The notes below the pieces were generated by a model. It did not search any database. It saw only the letters and a program-made list of their open reading frames with translations, and had not been told where the DNA came from. This document shows positions 17,548 through 24,551 of a stretch of DNA of 24,551 nt, piece by piece. The translations under genes were made by a program, and so were the position numbers. The stretch's first letter is position 1. The number at the start of each line of letters is the position of its first letter. Source of the stretch: a virus; the IMG/VR virus record IMGVR_UViG_3300008459_000371, positions 1 to 24,551 of that record, one strand, 5' to 3'.

Positions 17548-19380
17548 TTAAAATGTAGTCGTAGCTAAAGTTTTAACTCTAATTCTTATATCTTTATTAG
17601 GGAATCTAATTTGATAAATTTGATTAGATTTCATAAATATAGTTGAATCTGATTGTTGAATTTCTTTAGTAATACTGTCTTTATATGATTGAGACACTTC
17701 AGCGGTTGAGTATTCTCCTCCTATATTATTAAAAACCCTTGTGTCGATGACGTTAGCAACTCCGCCAACATTTCCTATCATTTTATTCAAATCACCAACA
17801 AGTAAAGGGTCACCCATTTTTCTTTTATCTATGGAGAAATATGTAGTAATTTCTTGAATTACAGATTTAAGTATATCCGTTTGACTTTCATTTTTATCTA
17901 AAACTAAATCAATTTCTAAAGCTAAATCAATAACCTCACCTGTCACGATATCGATATAATCGTTTAACATTCTATACTCTGTTAAGTAATTTGAAATGTT
18001 ATTTTTAAGTGTATCTGAAACTATATCAGTAAGATTACCATCTTGGTCATATGACAATAATTTAATTCTAACTTTATTGTCCTCTTCCATAACATTTACT
18101 TTAGCAGGCGCTCCGTAAGTTGATGGCATATTTTCAATTAAAGATTTGTAATCATTTAATGTTACCGCTCTGTTCTGAGCAGCAAAATTATATGCAATCA
18201 TGTTTCTCATTTCTTCAATTGTCGGTTGATCCGCACCCCCAATTGCTGGTGTTACGTTTGTAACCGTTAAAGATTGAATAACCTGAGTATTTGTGTTTGA
18301 ATTAGGTCCTTGAACATTAAATTCAACGTTATCTACACTAGTTATTACACTAACACCTAAATTACTATCCTTACCACCACCAACTCTATATTTTACGAAA
18401 ACAGTTGTATTTGCTTTAGGTGTTCTACCCAATGATAAATTATTGAGATAGGTACCTAAATTAACTTTCATATTACCTTCAATAAAACTATCTAAATTTT
18501 CCATAGGGTCAACCGCACCTGAACCAAATGTCAATGAAAAGTAATTTTCGGGAGTATATTCTGTGATAAACTTATTTTCTACTTTTATGTAATCACCCGC
18601 AATAAAATTAGATGTATCTGACGCTTGAGTTGGATTTGGTACAAAAACTTTATCTTGAACTAAAGATTTAACTTCATACCACCTATTTGTTTGTGAAGTA
18701 AATTCGTTTGATGTTGGATTACCCCCGAATGATGTCCCTTCTTTATGAATAACCGAAGTGACACCTAAAACATTTTGTTCTGGTAAATACAATTTCAAGA
18801 AAGGTTTTTGGTCTAATTCTGTAATTACTCTTCTGTATATTCTTGATACCCCGTTTACCACAGGTTCTCTTTTTACGATTGTATATGAAATTAATTTATT
18901 ATTACCATCAAAATTTGGTATTTTTAATCTATTAGGTTCACCCCTACTATTAAATGGTTTTGAGAAATCAATATCTTCAATTGTTTCAAATATTTGACCT
19001 CCTCCTGAAACTTGAGCACCACTTTTTAACACACCAAGATATCTTTCATCTTCCTTATCTCCTCTAACCGGAACATTTACAGAAAAATCACACAACGCCA
19101 CTGAAGGTCTGTTACCCGGTAATCTCATTCCATATGTTTTTGCAATATGAAATAGTGATTGTCTCTGTTGAGCAAAATCCAACATTGTTTCTTGCCAAAC
19201 TCTGTCTATATGAAAGTGTAAATTATCCGCAACCGCAGCATTTATATCTAAAAGAACTGAATATATTGATGCGTCATTAGTATTTTTAACTAAGTCAGGA
19301 TAATATTCTTTCGACATATTAACCAACTCTTGTCTTAAACCCGCAAAATCTCTAATAGCGTATGATATCTTTTTTGCCAT
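17548..19380 (-). CDS. Baseplate wedge protein, gp6/Baseplate_J-like
   Basis: This 610-residue protein is similar in length to T4 gp6 (660). It is assigned to the gp6/Baseplate_J group by its layout. The N-terminus is helical with D-F-A-G-L-R-Q-E-L and a L-L-D-I-N-A-A-V-A-D-N-L segment (about 44-55), then comes a beta domain. At about 398-419 there is the family's clearest signature, N-F-A-A-Q-N-R-A-V-T-L-N-D-Y-K-S-L-I. A C-terminal alpha/beta part follows, with V-G-D-L-N-K-M-I near 535. In T4, gp6 dimers form the wedge ring that locks the baseplate around the hub and rearranges during sheath contraction. The ATG is one base after the stop of the gp25-like gene, the usual gp25-gp6 neighbourhood in this kind of tail. 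No frameshift or truncation is visible. Confidence 0.92.
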   Translation of the reverse strand: MAKKISYAIRDFAGLRQELVNMSKEYYPDLVKNTNDASIYSVLLDINAAVADNLHFHIDRVWQETMLDFAQQRQSLFHIAKTYGMRLPGNRPSVALCDFSVNVPVRGDKEDERYLGVLKSGAQVSGGGQIFETIEDIDFSKPFNSRGEPNRLKIPNFDGNNKLISYTIVKREPVVNGVSRIYRRVITELDQKPFLKLYLPEQNVLGVTSVIHKEGTSFGGNPTSNEFTSQTNRWYEVKSLVQDKVFVPNPTQASDTSNFIAGDYIKVENKFITEYTPENYFSLTFGSGAVDPMENLDSFIEGNMKVNLGTYLNNLSLGRTPKANTTVFVKYRVGGGKDSNLGVSVITSVDNVEFNVQGPNSNTNTQVIQSLTVTNVTPAIGGADQPTIEEMRNMIAYNFAAQNRAVTLNDYKSLIENMPSTYGAPAKVNVMEEDNKVRIKLLSYDQDGNLTDIVSDTLKNNISNYLTEYRMLNDYIDIVTGEVIDLALEIDLVLDKNESQTDILKSVIQEITTYFSIDKRKMGDPLLVGDLNKMIGNVGGVANVIDTRVFNNIGGEYSTAEVSQSYKDSITKEIQQSDSTIFMKSNQIYQIRFPNKDIRIRVKTLATTTF

Positions 19381-19381
19381 A

Positions 19382-19834
19382 TTATATGTTTATAATTATA
19401 AAATCGGATGACGCAAATGCACCGTTATTTACCGTATAATCGATTTTAACTCTAGCGGTATACGGTTTAGCAGATGATGACGAGGCTCTAAATAATCTTG
19501 TGTCCTCATCTTCCATTGCTCCATAATCTAAATCTTCATCATTTTCCGCTGATAATACTTCGATTGAATTAATGTCCAAATTTGGTATATACTTTCTAAC
19601 CGCTTCTCTTATTTCTTCTTCTATTTGTGCGTGTGATATGAAATCGTTTTGTTCAAAAATATATTCATATATTCTTGTACCAAAATCAGGTAAATAATAT
19701 CTGGTACCTTTTCTTGTCAGAATAAGATGTAATAAGTTAGCTCTAACTTCTCTTTCAGGTGATTCAGTTAATTTTAAAAAATCACCTTTTAAACTGTCTC
19801 TAAATGGATAATCTATACCGTATGTTACCGCCAT
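19382..19834 (-). CDS. Baseplate wedge protein, GPW/gp25 family
   Basis: This 150-residue protein (T4 gp25 is 132) shows the GPW/gp25 core: L-L-H-L-I-L-T-R-K-G-T-R-Y-Y-L-P-D-F-G-T (residues 34-53), then a helix with I-Y-E-Y-I-F, then an acidic helix I-E-E-E-I-R-E-A-V-R-K-Y-I-P (71-84). The C-terminal strand pair (about 125-150) ends in I-I-I-N-I. Compared with the family it has an acidic and serine-rich insert at about 97-122, between the last helix and the final strands. gp25 initiates sheath polymerisation at the baseplate, together with gp6 and gp53 in T4. The start follows a 30-base A/T leader containing TATTTATT. Confidence 0.93.
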   Translation of the reverse strand: MAVTYGIDYPFRDSLKGDFLKLTESPEREVRANLLHLILTRKGTRYYLPDFGTRIYEYIFEQNDFISHAQIEEEIREAVRKYIPNLDINSIEVLSAENDEDLDYGAMEDEDTRLFRASSSSAKPYTARVKIDYTVNNGAFASSDFIIINI

Positions 19835-19864
19835 ATCAATAAATATAAAGAAGAATAAAATTAA

Positions 19865-20392
19865 TTATAACGAATGAGGTTTATACCCATTAAATTGACA
19901 ATTCAAATATTCGGTAGAATTATCTTTTATTCCTCTCAAATATTTAAATTCTTCATTTGACCAAAATACATTTGAATTAGTAACACTTTCAAGACCATGT
20001 TCTGTTCTTTTAACTAACAATTTTTTGAAATTTTTTCTTCTTAAATCTTGAGTTATTGTCATTTTTTCACCAATCCTAATTAAACTCGGGTCAATTTTTT
20101 TAATAAAAAATCTTTCGTATTTTAAAAACAATCTAACTTTTTTAAAAAATCTAAGTATTGGATTTTTAATTGGTGGTGAAGGTTTAAGTATTTTATGAAA
20201 CAAAGGTATTAATACGGGTGGTGTTGCGTTTACCATATATGAATAATCAATTAAATCTTGTTCTATTTCATATTCTATTGATTCAGGTTCATAATTGTTA
20301 ATCACATAATTAAAATATATTTGGAATTTTGTGCACAAAAAAGGATACATTCTATCCGCATTTTTTTTACTTAAAATTTGTACTTTTTTCAT
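19865..20392 (-). CDS. Hypothetical basic protein at the head of the baseplate operon
   Basis: This 175-residue protein is not recognised. It is Lys-rich and basic. Residues about 60-110 combine prolines and aromatic/basic runs (I-L-K-P-S-P-P-I-K-N-P-I-L-R-F-F-K-K), and there is a polar C-terminus with F-W-S-N-E-E-F-K-Y-L-R-G. It has no Cys cluster and no convincing membrane helix; the F/L/K segment at about 83-100 is amphipathic rather than membrane-spanning. It is the first gene after the strong terminator that ends the DNA-metabolism module and lies 30 bp before the gp25-like gene, so it is probably co-transcribed with the baseplate genes. It could be a wedge protein with gp53-like placement, or a small regulator or assembly factor. 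The sequence does not decide. Confidence 0.65.
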   Translation of the reverse strand: MKKVQILSKKNADRMYPFLCTKFQIYFNYVINNYEPESIEYEIEQDLIDYSYMVNATPPVLIPLFHKILKPSPPIKNPILRFFKKVRLFLKYERFFIKKIDPSLIRIGEKMTITQDLRRKNFKKLLVKRTEHGLESVTNSNVFWSNEEFKYLRGIKDNSTEYLNCQFNGYKPHSL

Positions 20393-20429
20393 ACTATATT
20401 ATATATAAAACTCATTTTATAGTAAATTA

Positions 20430-20454
20430 AAAAACCCATAAATTATGGGTTTTT
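20430..20454 (-). terminator. Intrinsic terminator overlapping the DUF5522-like stop codon
   Basis: A perfect 11-bp stem (AAAAACCCATA / TATGGGTTTTT) with a 3-base loop is followed on the minus strand by a run of six T. It is nearly symmetrical, with A-runs before and T-runs after, so it could also work on plus-strand transcripts. The DUF5522-like TAA (20443-20445) lies in the loop and stem. It separates the helicase/reductase module from the baseplate operon. Confidence 0.85.
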
Positions 20455-20655
20455 CTTGTTTTTATTATTTTTTATATATTTTGGTTCAAAAGGGCAATGT
20501 TTACAACCATTCCCGCAGCAAAACCCTCTTTTTAAATGAAAAAAAGAAGTCAGAACCATAAGTCCTGACTCCTTGTCGATATAGTAATCGATATTTTCTA
20601 TTAGTTTATTTGATTGGACACGCACCGGTTGCACATTCTTGTAATTCCATTTCAT
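20443..20655 (-). CDS. DUF5522-like small cysteine-rich protein
   Basis: The protein has 70 residues from the ATG at 20655; an in-frame TTG at 20670 would add five. The signature is I-D-Y-Y-I (22-26), then a strand of the type G-L-M-V-L-T-S, then F-H-L-K-R-G-F-C-C-G-N-G-C-K-H-C-P-F (39-56). This matches what I know of DUF5522, a small family common in Bacteroidota chromosomes with no established function. Cys46, Cys47, Cys51 and Cys54 plus His53 are well placed to bind a metal or take part in thiol chemistry. The gene overlaps the 3' end of the ribonucleotide reductase by 50 bases in another frame, so the two are probably translated together. The tail is Lys/Asn-rich. The ATG was chosen because it gives the shorter overlap. 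Confidence 0.82.
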   Translation of the reverse strand: MKWNYKNVQPVRVQSNKLIENIDYYIDKESGLMVLTSFFHLKRGFCCGNGCKHCPFEPKYIKNNKNKKNP

Positions 20656-22516
20656 CCTCTTTAAATTCAACAGAGGTTATTGGTTTGGTTTTACCAACCA
20701 TATCTTCATACTGTTCTTTAGTAATCGTTTCGTATGGTGCTTGGTCAAATCCGTGTCCATAGTACAACAAGAAGGATACTGTTTTGATTTCATTTTTAAA
20801 ATGTTTTCTCAAGTACTCTTTAATGTCTTCCATATCCTCTTTCTTGTAATATACGGTACAACTTACTGAATTATCAGACCACTCTGATTGCATTCTTCTA
20901 ACCATGTCCATTTGTGTCTTCCAGTCATAATCAGCGGCAACTGGTGTTGTTTCAGGTAATTTACATGGGAATGAAATAACCATGGTTGATTTGTCCTCTG
21001 AACCATCAAATTTTCTTTGATATTCAATTGGGTAACCATGTTTTCTACAAACCTCAACTAATGGTGAATGTGAAGAAATACGAACTCTTCTGATATAGTA
21101 AGGACCCGCTGGGTTCGGGTGCACGCCTGGAGTAACACCTGCAAGTAGACTCAATGTACCACTTGGTTTAACTGTAGTTAATTTGATACTTTCAGGGAAA
21201 CCTTTCTCACCTGAATACCATTTATCATACCCTCTTAACCAAACATACGCATCTTTTAACCATGATTGTTGTTCTTCAGTTGCTTGTAGGATACCGGTCA
21301 TACCAATACCCATTCTCATGTTTTTATTAACTACTGTTTCTGTTTCTTTCAATGAACAATGTAACGCCAAAGAATGTTTATTCATTCTGTATACATATGT
21401 CAGAACCTCTTTCAATTCATCATAACTATCGATATTTGGAAGATAAACTTCACCTAAACAACACGTTTCAAAATTTGCTAAAGATTGTTCTGCACAAGGG
21501 TTAAATCCTTCTACGTCAGGGTCAGGATATTGTGTTTCACCTGTTCTACCAACGCTTCTTGATAATTCCAAGTTAATTAAACCATATGGTTCTCCCTGAT
21601 TGTATGTCTCCCAAAATTCATTAGGTAGTTCATCAATATCTTCAGGAGCGATAACTGAGTTGTTGCTCATTGCTCTCCAGTTAGGAATGGTACCTAAATC
21701 CCATCTTTTTGCTTTCAAAAACTCTAAATCATCAAAATCACCTAATGCAATTTGTGCTGACCTTCTAACATTTCCCGCAACAACTACAGAACCAATGATG
21801 TTCATAATATCTAAACAATCAATTGGTCTTAGTTTTTTATTTGACCTACTATTTAAAATTTTATGAATTTCATTAATACCCCAACACAAATCTTCCGGAC
21901 CTGAAGATGTACCGCCAAATCCTTTAATTGGCGCTCCTTTTGAACGAATACAAATAGTTGAGTAGGTGAACCCTTCTCCACCATAAAAATGAGCTTTTAA
22001 TACCTTACCAAGTAATTTTACCCATCCTTCTCTACTGTCAGGAACGATGTAATCCGCATCTTTTGTGTCCTTTCTTTCAATCTTAATTTTATTTTTAAGT
22101 TTAGGTAATTGATACACATTATGTTTTTGAATATTGTATCCAACACCGCTACCTAACATCAACATTTCAAACGCCCAAGTAAATGGTCTGATAGGTGAAT
22201 TCACCACGGTAAAAGCACAATTTTGTAAAGACGGTAAACCCAATTTATCTACCGTTTTTGTACCTAACTGCCACATAAATCTTCCTGCAGTTGAGAACTT
22301 TAATTTCATTCTTAATTCTGCATATCTTTCTTTTTCTTCCTCAGTAAAACCAACGTTTAATTGTTTATCTGATGCATCAAGTTCTCTTTGAATTACTTGC
22401 CAAAATTCTTCTGTTTTTGAATTAGGGTCATCTTCTTTTATTCTTCTTGAATAGGTTCGTTTAAATGTAATGTAACCGATTTCTCCCCATGGGACTTCGA
22501 TATCTTTGAAATTCAT
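20606..22516 (-). CDS. nrdJ: Adenosylcobalamin-dependent (class II) ribonucleoside-triphosphate reductase
   Basis: This 636-residue protein reduces ribonucleotides to deoxyribonucleotides with a B12-generated thiyl radical. The active-site pattern of the monomeric Lactobacillus-type enzyme is intact. C100 in S-L-Q-N-C and C352 make up the redox pair. N339, C341 and E343 sit in F-N-P-C-A-E-Q, with C341 as the thiyl residue, and the 11-residue spacing C341-C352 equals that between C408 and C419 of the L. leichmannii enzyme. A P-S-G-T substrate-phosphate loop lies at 451-454. The C-terminal dithiol C628-x4-C633 in C-A-T-G-A-C-P-I-K is the shuttle that accepts electrons from thioredoxin-type donors. 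It is about 100 residues shorter than the 739-residue L. leichmannii protein. No NrdB-like partner is present, as expected for class II. It supplies dNTPs for phage replication, provided the host contains or imports cobalamin. Confidence 0.92.
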   Translation of the reverse strand: MNFKDIEVPWGEIGYITFKRTYSRRIKEDDPNSKTEEFWQVIQRELDASDKQLNVGFTEEEKERYAELRMKLKFSTAGRFMWQLGTKTVDKLGLPSLQNCAFTVVNSPIRPFTWAFEMLMLGSGVGYNIQKHNVYQLPKLKNKIKIERKDTKDADYIVPDSREGWVKLLGKVLKAHFYGGEGFTYSTICIRSKGAPIKGFGGTSSGPEDLCWGINEIHKILNSRSNKKLRPIDCLDIMNIIGSVVVAGNVRRSAQIALGDFDDLEFLKAKRWDLGTIPNWRAMSNNSVIAPEDIDELPNEFWETYNQGEPYGLINLELSRSVGRTGETQYPDPDVEGFNPCAEQSLANFETCCLGEVYLPNIDSYDELKEVLTYVYRMNKHSLALHCSLKETETVVNKNMRMGIGMTGILQATEEQQSWLKDAYVWLRGYDKWYSGEKGFPESIKLTTVKPSGTLSLLAGVTPGVHPNPAGPYYIRRVRISSHSPLVEVCRKHGYPIEYQRKFDGSEDKSTMVISFPCKLPETTPVAADYDWKTQMDMVRRMQSEWSDNSVSCTVYYKKEDMEDIKEYLRKHFKNEIKTVSFLLYYGHGFDQAPYETITKEQYEDMVGKTKPITSVEFKEDEMELQECATGACPIK

Positions 22517-22581
22517 GTGTAACTTTTTTTAATTTTTTATGTATTATTTCTCATCATTTTTGGCGCCGATTTTGATTGAGG

Positions 22582-22612
22582 TAAAGATAAATACCATATA
22601 TATTTTTCAAAA
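22582..22612 (-). promoter_or_regulatory. Candidate Bacteroidota-type promoter upstream of nrdJ
   Basis: In the 120-bp gap before nrdJ the minus strand reads TTTTG, then 18 bases, then TATCTTTA. This fits the Bacteroidota primary-sigma layout (TTTG near -33 and TAnnTTTG near -7) except for the last base. It would start a transcript about 60 bases before the ATG. The rest of the gap (22517-22636) is A/T-rich with a GGCGCC palindrome at 22562-22567 and no clear terminator hairpin. Confidence 0.4.
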
Positions 22613-22636
22613 TCCAGGTCTGTGAAAAAAAAATTT

Positions 22637-24013
22637 TTACCTTCTATTTCCTACCTGTTGTCTTTGTAAAAACGCCTCTCTAGCTCTATTTTGATTGTTC
22701 TGTTGTCTCTCTTCTTGATGACCAAGTAAGGTATTTTGAGTATCGGTGTTAATCACCAAATATTCGTTATCAAACTTACAATTTTGGAAAACAACCCCGT
22801 CTTGACCAATCCTTGACTTAAGTAGAGTTAGTGTGGCCAGTTTGTGTTCTTTTTGTTCTATCGTTTTTGCAATAGATATGATTACGTGTGCAATTTGTGC
22901 TTTTTTGATTGACCCACCCATTTGGTCTGAATTTACAATTTCTGATGAGATTGAATTTCTGTTACCTTGAGTCGCGGTCCAAATGGCAATATTAAATTCA
23001 CTAGTCATTGCTTCTAAACTTCTCATAATTGATCCTTCTCCTTTCCATTCTTCACCATCTGCCGACCTTTCAGGTGAAATACAATCAACATAATCTAAAA
23101 CTAATAAATCAATTTTAAAACCATCAGAAATCATTTTTCTGATTTTAGATTTAATATCACTAACACTTATACTATCACTTGGAAATTTCAACAATCTGAT
23201 ATTTCCTGTTGACCTCTCTTCAGCTTCTTTTACTTTTTCTTTAACTGCATCAACATTTAATAATTGTTCATCAGGTGAAATACCTGTCCATATTGTAAAA
23301 TGTTTTTGTCTAATTTGTGCGTGATTATCTTCAAAAAATATTTGAAGAACATTGAAGTTATAATTGTAAGCGGTATTGGCAATTTTAGTAAGTAATGTTG
23401 TTTTACCTGTTCCGGTTGGTGCCAAAACAACTCCAAGTTCACCTCTACCTAAACCACCCTTCAATAAATTATCCATACCTACAATACCTGTTGGTATTGC
23501 TTCTCTTGCATTTTTTTCTAACGCTGCATCAATGTCGTGAAAAATATCAGTTGCATCATCTGAATGAATTCCGACTTGTAATGCCATTTGAATTATCTTT
23601 TCAATTTTAGAATAAGATTCAAATTCACCACTTTCAATAATATTTGAAACTATCTTTAATTCTCTTTTTAAATTTTGTTGTTTACAGAAATTTAATGCAG
23701 TGTCTTTTACATAAGATGTTTCTAAATTTGCGTCTTTTATTATTTGAAGAGTATCTAAATGTATTTGAGAAGACTCGATATTTCCTGTCTCTGCTGTGAT
23801 TTTTTGTGCAACAGTTTGATAATCAGGTATTTTATTATATTTTGTATAATACTCTTTCAGGTTCTCCATTATGTACCTGAAAGATTGATTTTCAAAATAT
23901 TTACTCTCTAGTACATCAATTATAGTTTCTCCATACTTTTTATCTTCTATTATTGCCTTAATCAAAGATTGTTGAAATGAAAAACCTAAGTACCCAAAAT
24001 TTTTTTCTTGCAT
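22637..24013 (-). CDS. Replicative DNA helicase, DnaB/T4 gp41-like
   Basis: This 458-residue protein is a RecA-fold hexameric helicase. The first 150 residues are a helical DnaB-N-like domain. The ATPase core has Walker A A-P-T-G-T-G-K-T-T (198-206, K204), a catalytic Glu candidate E228 in F-F-E-D-N, Walker B L-L-V-L-D-Y-V-D (D307), a sensor-like T-A-T-Q-G-N-R (Q349), and an arginine-finger loop L-L-K-S-R-I-G-Q-D-G (R401). The C-terminal 30 residues are Gln/Asn/Arg-rich and probably disordered. Its length is close to T4 gp41 (475). It unwinds the parental duplex 5'-to-3' on the lagging strand and recruits primase. It lies 12 bp downstream of the 143-residue gene and likely shares its transcript. 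No primase is in the window, and no primase domain is fused. Confidence 0.93.
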   Translation of the reverse strand: MQEKNFGYLGFSFQQSLIKAIIEDKKYGETIIDVLESKYFENQSFRYIMENLKEYYTKYNKIPDYQTVAQKITAETGNIESSQIHLDTLQIIKDANLETSYVKDTALNFCKQQNLKRELKIVSNIIESGEFESYSKIEKIIQMALQVGIHSDDATDIFHDIDAALEKNAREAIPTGIVGMDNLLKGGLGRGELGVVLAPTGTGKTTLLTKIANTAYNYNFNVLQIFFEDNHAQIRQKHFTIWTGISPDEQLLNVDAVKEKVKEAEERSTGNIRLLKFPSDSISVSDIKSKIRKMISDGFKIDLLVLDYVDCISPERSADGEEWKGEGSIMRSLEAMTSEFNIAIWTATQGNRNSISSEIVNSDQMGGSIKKAQIAHVIISIAKTIEQKEHKLATLTLLKSRIGQDGVVFQNCKFDNEYLVINTDTQNTLLGHQEERQQNNQNRAREAFLQRQQVGNRR

Positions 24014-24025
24014 ATAATAGTTTAA

Positions 24026-24457
24026 TTAAAGTTCGTATTGTAGATATGTTGTTTCTAATTCTCTTGAAGATAAAATATCAGTTAAGTCTGAAAGAATTCT
24101 CTTCAATTTTGGTCTAATATCAACCGTATATCTTGCCTTTGGATGATACAAATAAGCCGGAAATATTCTCTGAACAAAAACTTCATCGACAATTTTAATT
24201 TCCAAAAGAAAATGGTCTACATTTTCGTCTGTGCTTTCAATAGAATGATATGAGTTTTGATTCTCACACAAATAATTTGAGCTTTTAATTTTTAAATCGT
24301 GTTCTATTTGTTCACAAACATCTTTTACATAATAATGTATATCCATTGACCTTCTGGATTTTGGGTTGTGGTCTTTTACGTTAAAATAACGTTGACAAAC
24401 AATGTTTCCTCCTAATGTTAAAAGGAATTCGAATTTCGTTACTTCTTGATTACTCAT
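24026..24457 (-). CDS. Unrecognised 143-residue protein with internal duplication
   Basis: I do not recognise this family. The protein is built of two similar halves joined by a polar link: residues 11-55 and 83-128. They align at a constant offset of 74 across Q22-R23-x-F25, P32-K33-x-R35 and D39-I40, matching Q96-R97-x-F99, P106-K107-x-R109 and D113-I114. Each half is a strand pair followed by a helix. There are no catalytic motifs or membrane segments. Its ATG overlaps the stop of the preceding gene (ATGAGTAA) and its stop is 12 bp before the helicase start, so it belongs to the replication cluster. A nucleic-acid or helicase-associated role is possible but unproven. Confidence 0.7.
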   Translation of the reverse strand: MSNQEVTKFEFLLTLGGNIVCQRYFNVKDHNPKSRRSMDIHYYVKDVCEQIEHDLKIKSSNYLCENQNSYHSIESTDENVDHFLLEIKIVDEVFVQRIFPAYLYHPKARYTVDIRPKLKRILSDLTDILSSRELETTYLQYEL

Positions 24458-24551
24458 GATTTTTGATTTTTATTATTCTTTTATTTTTTTCTTTTCTAGT
24501 TAATCTCAGAAAAGGATTTAGAAAGTTTATCCAAGCGTCATCTGATTTTGG
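24450..24551 (-). CDS. 3' end of an unidentified upstream gene (partial)
   Basis: The frame is open from the right edge for 33 residues, beginning P-K-S-D-D-A-W-I-N-F-L-N-P-F-L-R and ending in a Lys-rich tail with TAA at 24450-24452. The stop overlaps the next ATG by eight bases, a common coupling geometry in this window, which argues that it is real. Too little is visible to name the product. Confidence 0.5.
   Translation of the reverse strand, partial: PKSDDAWINFLNPFLRLTRKEKNKRIIKIKNHE

Noticed and set aside
20414-20421. TATAAAAT before the 175-residue gene as a T4-type late promoter
   Set aside because: It is in a sensible place after the terminator but differs from the T4 consensus and is unremarkable at this base composition. 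No second matching site was found before other late genes.
21600-21866. Plus-strand open frame of 88 codons inside nrdJ
   Set aside because: It is antisense to well-conserved reductase sequence and has no independent support.
22562-22567. GGCGCC palindrome in the gap before nrdJ as a terminator or operator
   Set aside because: A 6-base palindrome without loop or T-run cannot form a terminator, and no second copy supports an operator.

Overview
The window looks like part of the genome of a large, strictly lytic, contractile-tailed phage (T4-like myovirus organisation, Caudoviricetes) that infects a member of the Bacteroidota, most likely a flavobacterium-like host. It is very AT-rich. Every supported gene lies on the minus strand, packed end to end with 0-60 bp gaps or short start/stop overlaps. 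The case for a Bacteroidota host rests on four points: a SprB-like adhesin repeat in a tail protein, a DUF5522-like cysteine protein, gene starts with A/T-rich leaders and no visible Shine-Dalgarno sequence, and one promoter candidate of the Bacteroidota TTG-N18-TAnnTTT type. No integrase, tRNA, insertion sequence, CRISPR array or diversity-generating reverse transcriptase was seen.

Read in the direction of transcription (right to left), the window has two modules. The first, 24551-20443, is DNA metabolism: the 3' end of an unidentified gene, an unidentified 143-residue protein with an internal duplication, a DnaB/gp41-like replicative helicase, an adenosylcobalamin-dependent (class II) ribonucleotide reductase, and a DUF5522-like protein overlapping the reductase 3' end. 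A strong intrinsic terminator at 20430-20454, which contains the DUF5522 stop codon, closes this module.

The second module, 20392-1, is a baseplate and tail-tip operon. An unknown basic protein comes first, then gp25-like and gp6-like (Baseplate_J) wedge proteins. After these come a 1439-residue structural protein with a carboxypeptidase-regulatory-like domain and an internal hydrophobic segment, a 587-, a 265-, a 372- and a 306-residue structural protein, and a 1585-residue gp7/gpI-like protein ending in a Thr-Pro linker plus a small cysteine-containing tip domain. Last are a 770-residue protein with FN3-like ends around a probable beta-propeller, and a protein carrying SprB-like, PKD-like and 22-residue LRR-like domains that runs off the left edge.

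The likely logic is that the right half supplies replication and dNTPs, while the left half builds the baseplate hub-to-wedge core and then proteins that increasingly face the host. The wedge proteins are conserved families. The distal proteins are built from Ig/PKD/FN3/LRR/propeller parts common on Bacteroidota cell surfaces, which suggests receptor recognition. There is no gene-free stretch over 300 bases; the longest gap is about 120 bases (22517-22636).
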